DNA of 64,000 nucleotides from Acanthopleuribacter pedis (GTDB taxonomy: Bacteria; Acidobacteriota; Holophagae; Acanthopleuribacterales; Acanthopleuribacteraceae): contig NZ_JAFREP010000005.1 in the NCBI RefSeq assembly GCF_017377855.1, positions 372,001-436,000 on the forward strand, given 5' to 3'. Of this stretch, positions 60,928 through 64,000 are shown piece after piece. The notes under the pieces are model-generated. The model did no database searches, was not told where the DNA came from, and was given only the letters and a program-made list of their open reading frames with translations. How positions within the stretch are numbered: the stretch's first letter is position 1; each line of letters opens with the position of its first letter. The translations under genes were made by a program, and so were the position numbers.

Positions 60928-63752
60928 TTGGGGTTCATGGCTGGGTCGGGGATCGGCATGAGGGCCAAGAGATCGGCGCGCATCGGGAGTGGAACCCGTT
61001 GCTTTTCTTGGAGCCGGCGCCGCATCCATTCGAGCAAGGCGACCTCTTCCGGGGCAAACACGTTCGGCTCGGATGCTTCGAGGGCGAGCAGTCCCTCAAA
61101 GGCGGCTTGACGCTGGTCGCGTTGGTAGGCCAGCAAGAGGCGTAGGAATTTCAATCGGGGCAATTCGGGATCGTCTTCTGACAAGGCCTCAAGCAAGGTT
61201 TCGGCTTCTTGAAGGCGGTTGCGGCCGATGAACAGTTCCGCCAGCAGGAGGCGGCTGTTGCGAACGCCGGCGGCGTTGTCGATTTTTTTGAAGATGGTAA
61301 GGGCCTGGGTCAATTCGTTTTCGGCAGTGTCCAGTTGGTTGCGTTTTAGGGCGATGACCCCGCTGAGTTGGTGGATATGGGCGCGGAGAAAAGGCTCTTG
61401 GAGCTTGCGGTGTTTGACCAGTGCCTGCATGTTGAGGTGTTCCGATTCGTCCAAGCGGTTGCGGCTCTCGGCGCCGCGGGCCAGGTTAAACAGGAGGTAA
61501 GCCGCGTATTGGTCGTGGCCGACCTCCTCATAGATGGCCAAGGCTTGATGGAAAAGGCGGTCGGCCTGTTGGTAATCGTATGCTTTCAAGGCCAAGGATC
61601 CCAAGTTGTTGTAGTTGGCTGCTTCTACATCGCGATCCTGAATTTCGACCGCGATATCAAGTGCCTCTTGGTAGTAACGGCGGGCTTCTTCGTTGTCATC
61701 GCGTGCCGCCGCGATCAGGCCCAGGTTCTGGATACATTGGACCCCGTCGACCTGGTTGTTTTCTTTTCGGAAAATGGCGAGGGCTTGCATGAAATAGGAC
61801 TCGGCTTTGTCCAGTTCGCCTTTACCCCAAAAAATGATGCCTAGACGGTTCAGCGCATTGGCGAAACCGGAGGGGTCCTCGTTTTTGAGGTAAAGATCCT
61901 TGGCCAGTTGGTAGTAGTAATGGGTTTTTTCCCAATTGCCGTCGTGTTTGGCGAGGTCGCCGAGCAGGGTGTAGACGTTGGCTTTGAGGGTTAGGTCGGG
62001 GTCTTCGTCCTCGCGTTCCAGCAGGTTGTTGCACAGCTTGCGCATTTCCTCGTAGTTGCCGAGTTGGTAATGGGTGGCGGCCAGTGAATAAATCGCCTTG
62101 AGGAAACCGGGATCGCGTTCCACGCAGATTTCAAAATAGTGGCGGGCCGAGGCGGCATTGCCGGTGGTGAGTTGGTGGAATCCCATCGACCAAATCATCA
62201 GCGCGTAGGGGTCCTCGGAAAAGACCTCGCCGTGGTTGGGTGTCATCTTGCTTTCCGGGTGGAGTCGGTTGTTGATTTGGGCGACGACCGCGCGGATTGC
62301 GAAGGTTGGGTTCTGGGCGATGATGTTGCGGCTTTTGTAGTGTTTATCGTCGCGGTAAAGGTGGTAAACCAGGTGGTATTGGCCGGTGACTGGGTCTTTG
62401 TCGACCACGGCTTGGATAAGCAGGTCGGCGCCCAAGCGTTGGGTCAGTTGGTCGACCCCTGGGCGGTCGAGCAGCTGGTCGTCGGGCTGGTTGCCGAGGG
62501 CGCGCTGCACCGAATCGCTGGGTAACATGGTGAGGCTGGGAATGTCGTCCAGCTTTTCTTGCAGCAGCTCGGCCAAGCCGATTTTCATCCATTCCGAGCC
62601 TTTTTCGTCGGTTTCGTTGAGCAAGGGGAGCAAGGCCGCGGAAAGGGTTTCGTCGCGCATAATTAACGGGCTTTGGCGGTTGAACCAGGCCGTTACCAGC
62701 GCGGTGATCACCAGCAATGCGACGAGGGTGCCCAGCGCGGCGATGCGACGGCGGCCCCGGCGTTTCAGGCTGGGTTTGCCCCGTATTTGTTGAAGGCGGA
62801 GTAGGGTTTCGACGGCCGTGATGCGGGTGCTGGGATCAAGCCGGGTCAAATCGTTGATGAGTCGGACGAGGTCGGGGTCGAGGTTGTCGCCTTGAGGATC
62901 CAAGGGGAACTTTTCGCCCTTGCCGACCTTCATTAACAGGGCATGGTAGGGCAGGTTCTTTTTGTAGGCGGGTCGACCCGTCAGCATTTCCTGCAAAATA
63001 ATGCCGAAGGCGTACATGTCGCTGGCCGCGGTGGCTTCTTCGCCGCGCGCTTGTTCCGGGCTCATGTAACGGGGGGTTCCGACGACGGTCCCGTGGGTGG
63101 TGCGGTCACTGCGCAAGTTTGCGGAATCGGAGGCGGCAAGAGACAGCGTTGGTTGCTCGCAGATATCGTTGAGGCCGTCCAAGGTGGCGGCCTCGGACAG
63201 GTCGCCGCGAGGGGCGGGCGCGACAAAAGCAACCGCGGCATCGGTGTCTTCGACCTGGGGCTCGGTCGGGCGTGCCAGGCCGAAATCCAACACCTTGACG
63301 TCGCCCTCCGCGGAAATCATGACGTTGTCGGGCTTGAGGTCGCGATGCACGATACGCGCCTGGTGGGCGACCTGTAATACCGTCGCCACGGTTTCCGCAA
63401 CGGCCAGTTTGTCCCAATCGTCCTCTTCATTGCGCATCAACGCGCGCAAGGTTTGGCCGTCCAGATATTCCAAAACCAGAATATCGTAATCCTCTTGTTC
63501 GATCAGATCGTAAATCCCGCAAATGTTGGGGTGCGCCAGTTTCGAGAGGATTTGTGCCTCGCGGAAGAACCGTGTTTTGGTCAGGGGGCTCATTCGCTGG
63601 CGGTGGCTGATGGTTTTGAGTGCCACGGAACGGCCCAGCAGTTGGTCGGTGCCGCGGTAAACTTCACCCATGCCGCCTTTGCCTAGCAGCTCTTCAACTT
63701 TAAATCGACCGAGTTCGGTGCCCGTCAGGCCGGCGTGGCCGTTCGCGGTCAT
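60924..63752 (-). CDS. Transmembrane Ser/Thr protein kinase with C-terminal TPR repeats
   Basis: 942 residues. A PknB-type kinase domain occupies 14-320: glycine loop GKGGMG (24-29), Lys46, catalytic loop HRDLKPDN (Asp138), DFG 156-158 and TPRYMSPEQ 226-234. The segment between DFG and SPE is about 70 residues, roughly 45 longer than usual, and is acidic and Ser/Thr-rich, perhaps a regulatory insert. A single membrane helix lies at 337-357. The outer part has an adenylate-cyclase-like/TolB-N-like region (about 365-500), then about nine TPRs (520-900; ALNRLGIIFWGKGELDKAESYF, NNLGSLALKAYDYQQADRLF) for protein binding. This architecture is common in Acidobacteriota. Targets are unknown. The stop codon lies in a dispersed repeat. 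Confidence 0.92.
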   Translation of the reverse strand: MTANGHAGLTGTELGRFKVEELLGKGGMGEVYRGTDQLLGRSVALKTISHRQRMSPLTKTRFFREAQILSKLAHPNICGIYDLIEQEDYDILVLEYLDGQTLRALMRNEEDDWDKLAVAETVATVLQVAHQARIVHRDLKPDNVMISAEGDVKVLDFGLARPTEPQVEDTDAAVAFVAPAPRGDLSEAATLDGLNDICEQPTLSLAASDSANLRSDRTTHGTVVGTPRYMSPEQARGEEATAASDMYAFGIILQEMLTGRPAYKKNLPYHALLMKVGKGEKFPLDPQGDNLDPDLVRLINDLTRLDPSTRITAVETLLRLQQIRGKPSLKRRGRRRIAALGTLVALLVITALVTAWFNRQSPLIMRDETLSAALLPLLNETDEKGSEWMKIGLAELLQEKLDDIPSLTMLPSDSVQRALGNQPDDQLLDRPGVDQLTQRLGADLLIQAVVDKDPVTGQYHLVYHLYRDDKHYKSRNIIAQNPTFAIRAVVAQINNRLHPESKMTPNHGEVFSEDPYALMIWSMGFHQLTTGNAASARHYFEICVERDPGFLKAIYSLAATHYQLGNYEEMRKLCNNLLEREDEDPDLTLKANVYTLLGDLAKHDGNWEKTHYYYQLAKDLYLKNEDPSGFANALNRLGIIFWGKGELDKAESYFMQALAIFRKENNQVDGVQCIQNLGLIAAARDDNEEARRYYQEALDIAVEIQDRDVEAANYNNLGSLALKAYDYQQADRLFHQALAIYEEVGHDQYAAYLLFNLARGAESRNRLDESEHLNMQALVKHRKLQEPFLRAHIHQLSGVIALKRNQLDTAENELTQALTIFKKIDNAAGVRNSRLLLAELFIGRNRLQEAETLLEALSEDDPELPRLKFLRLLLAYQRDQRQAAFEGLLALEASEPNVFAPEEVALLEWMRRRLQEKQRVPLPMRADLLALMPIPDPAMNPN

Positions 63753-63860
63753 ACCGGAACCCCCTTCAACAAAATGGGGTGGTGGGACGGCTCACCAGAA
63801 GGCCGACCCGTGCGAGGAAGGAGCATGGGAGGAGCAAGAAGGCGGGATCAAGCCCGCGTT

Positions 63861-63893
63861 AAAAAGCGCCGGGCGACTGAAGGAACCCCGGCG
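63861..63893 (-). terminator. Terminator of the gene entering from the right
   Basis: CGCCGGG/CCCGGCG (63867-63873 with 63887-63893) with a 13-base loop, followed on the - strand by CTTTTT (63866-63861). It lies 8 bases after the stop of the partial gene, so the kinase gene starts a new transcription unit. Confidence 0.7.
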
Positions 63894-63901
63894 TGAAAGG
63901 G

Positions 63902-64000
63902 TCAGTCGGCTTGCGCGGCGGCCTGATCGCGGGCCCGCTTGAGGGCGAGGCGATCAGCGAGGACTTTTTCGGTATTGTAACCCTTGATACTCAAAAGGTA
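63902..64000 (-). CDS. C-terminal end of an unidentified protein (5' part outside window)
   Basis: The last 32 codons before TGA at 63902-63904 are in the window. They encode an alpha-helical, charged tail (IKGYNTEKVLADRLALKRAR...AD). The terminator directly after it supports a real gene end. Too little is present to name it. Confidence 0.6.
   Translation of the reverse strand, partial: YLLSIKGYNTEKVLADRLALKRARDQAAAQAD

Overview
The window is a high-GC bacterial chromosome segment dominated by two giant secreted-protein genes. These genes, a PknB-type kinase carrying TPRs, a propeller sensor kinase and an unusually repeat-rich intergenic landscape together suggest an Acidobacteriota-like marine heterotroph (Holophagae / Acanthopleuribacter-like). 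That placement is inference from gene style, not from a marker gene. No rRNA, clear tRNA or CRISPR array was found.

Region 1 (1-34,850): two tandem giant genes on the + strand. The first enters from outside the window. The second is complete at 7,632 codons, with a signal peptide, a long ladder of carboxypeptidase-regulatory-like domains, beta-helix-like repeats, Ig/Fn3-like modules, about six LamG-like (concanavalin-fold) modules and a highly conserved C-terminal block. The visible part of gene 1 is collinear with the C-terminal half of gene 2, so this is an ancient tandem duplication of at least 11.2 kb. Each gene is followed by a terminator-like hairpin.

Region 2 (34,850-37,270): a lower-GC mobile-element zone with a RAYT-like (REP-associated tyrosine) transposase, a large palindromic element on one side and a 240-bp tandem array with inverted GGTGACA/TGTCACC motifs on the other.

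Region 3 (37,272-40,901, - strand): two adjacent genes, each with an N-terminal Rieske [2Fe-2S] domain fused to an unrelated catalytic domain: an FMN/3Fe-4S glutamate-synthase-type domain and a ThDP-dependent decarboxylase/oxidase-type domain.

Region 4 (41,295-49,897): two small lower-GC hypothetical genes; a - strand cluster of M28 peptidase, DJ-1/PfpI protein and fructosamine kinase, the kinase carrying nine in-frame 24-bp repeats; then cobyric acid synthase, a PQQ sugar dehydrogenase-like protein and an exported protein built from three repeats.

Region 5 (50,342-53,937, - strand): a methylcrotonyl-CoA carboxylase-like operon. Its alpha subunit is split into biotin carboxylase and biotin-carrier cistrons overlapping by ATGA.

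Region 6 (54,576-64,000): an SPFH/prohibitin-like protein with a small membrane protein, a possible structured RNA, a propeller sensor histidine kinase, about 960 bp of minisatellites, hairpins and a G-quadruplex-prone array, an alpha/beta hydrolase, a Ser/Thr kinase with TPRs, and the 3' end of one more gene. Members of one palindromic repeat family recur at 34.9, 55.8 and 60.9 kb and touch the ends of coding genes.
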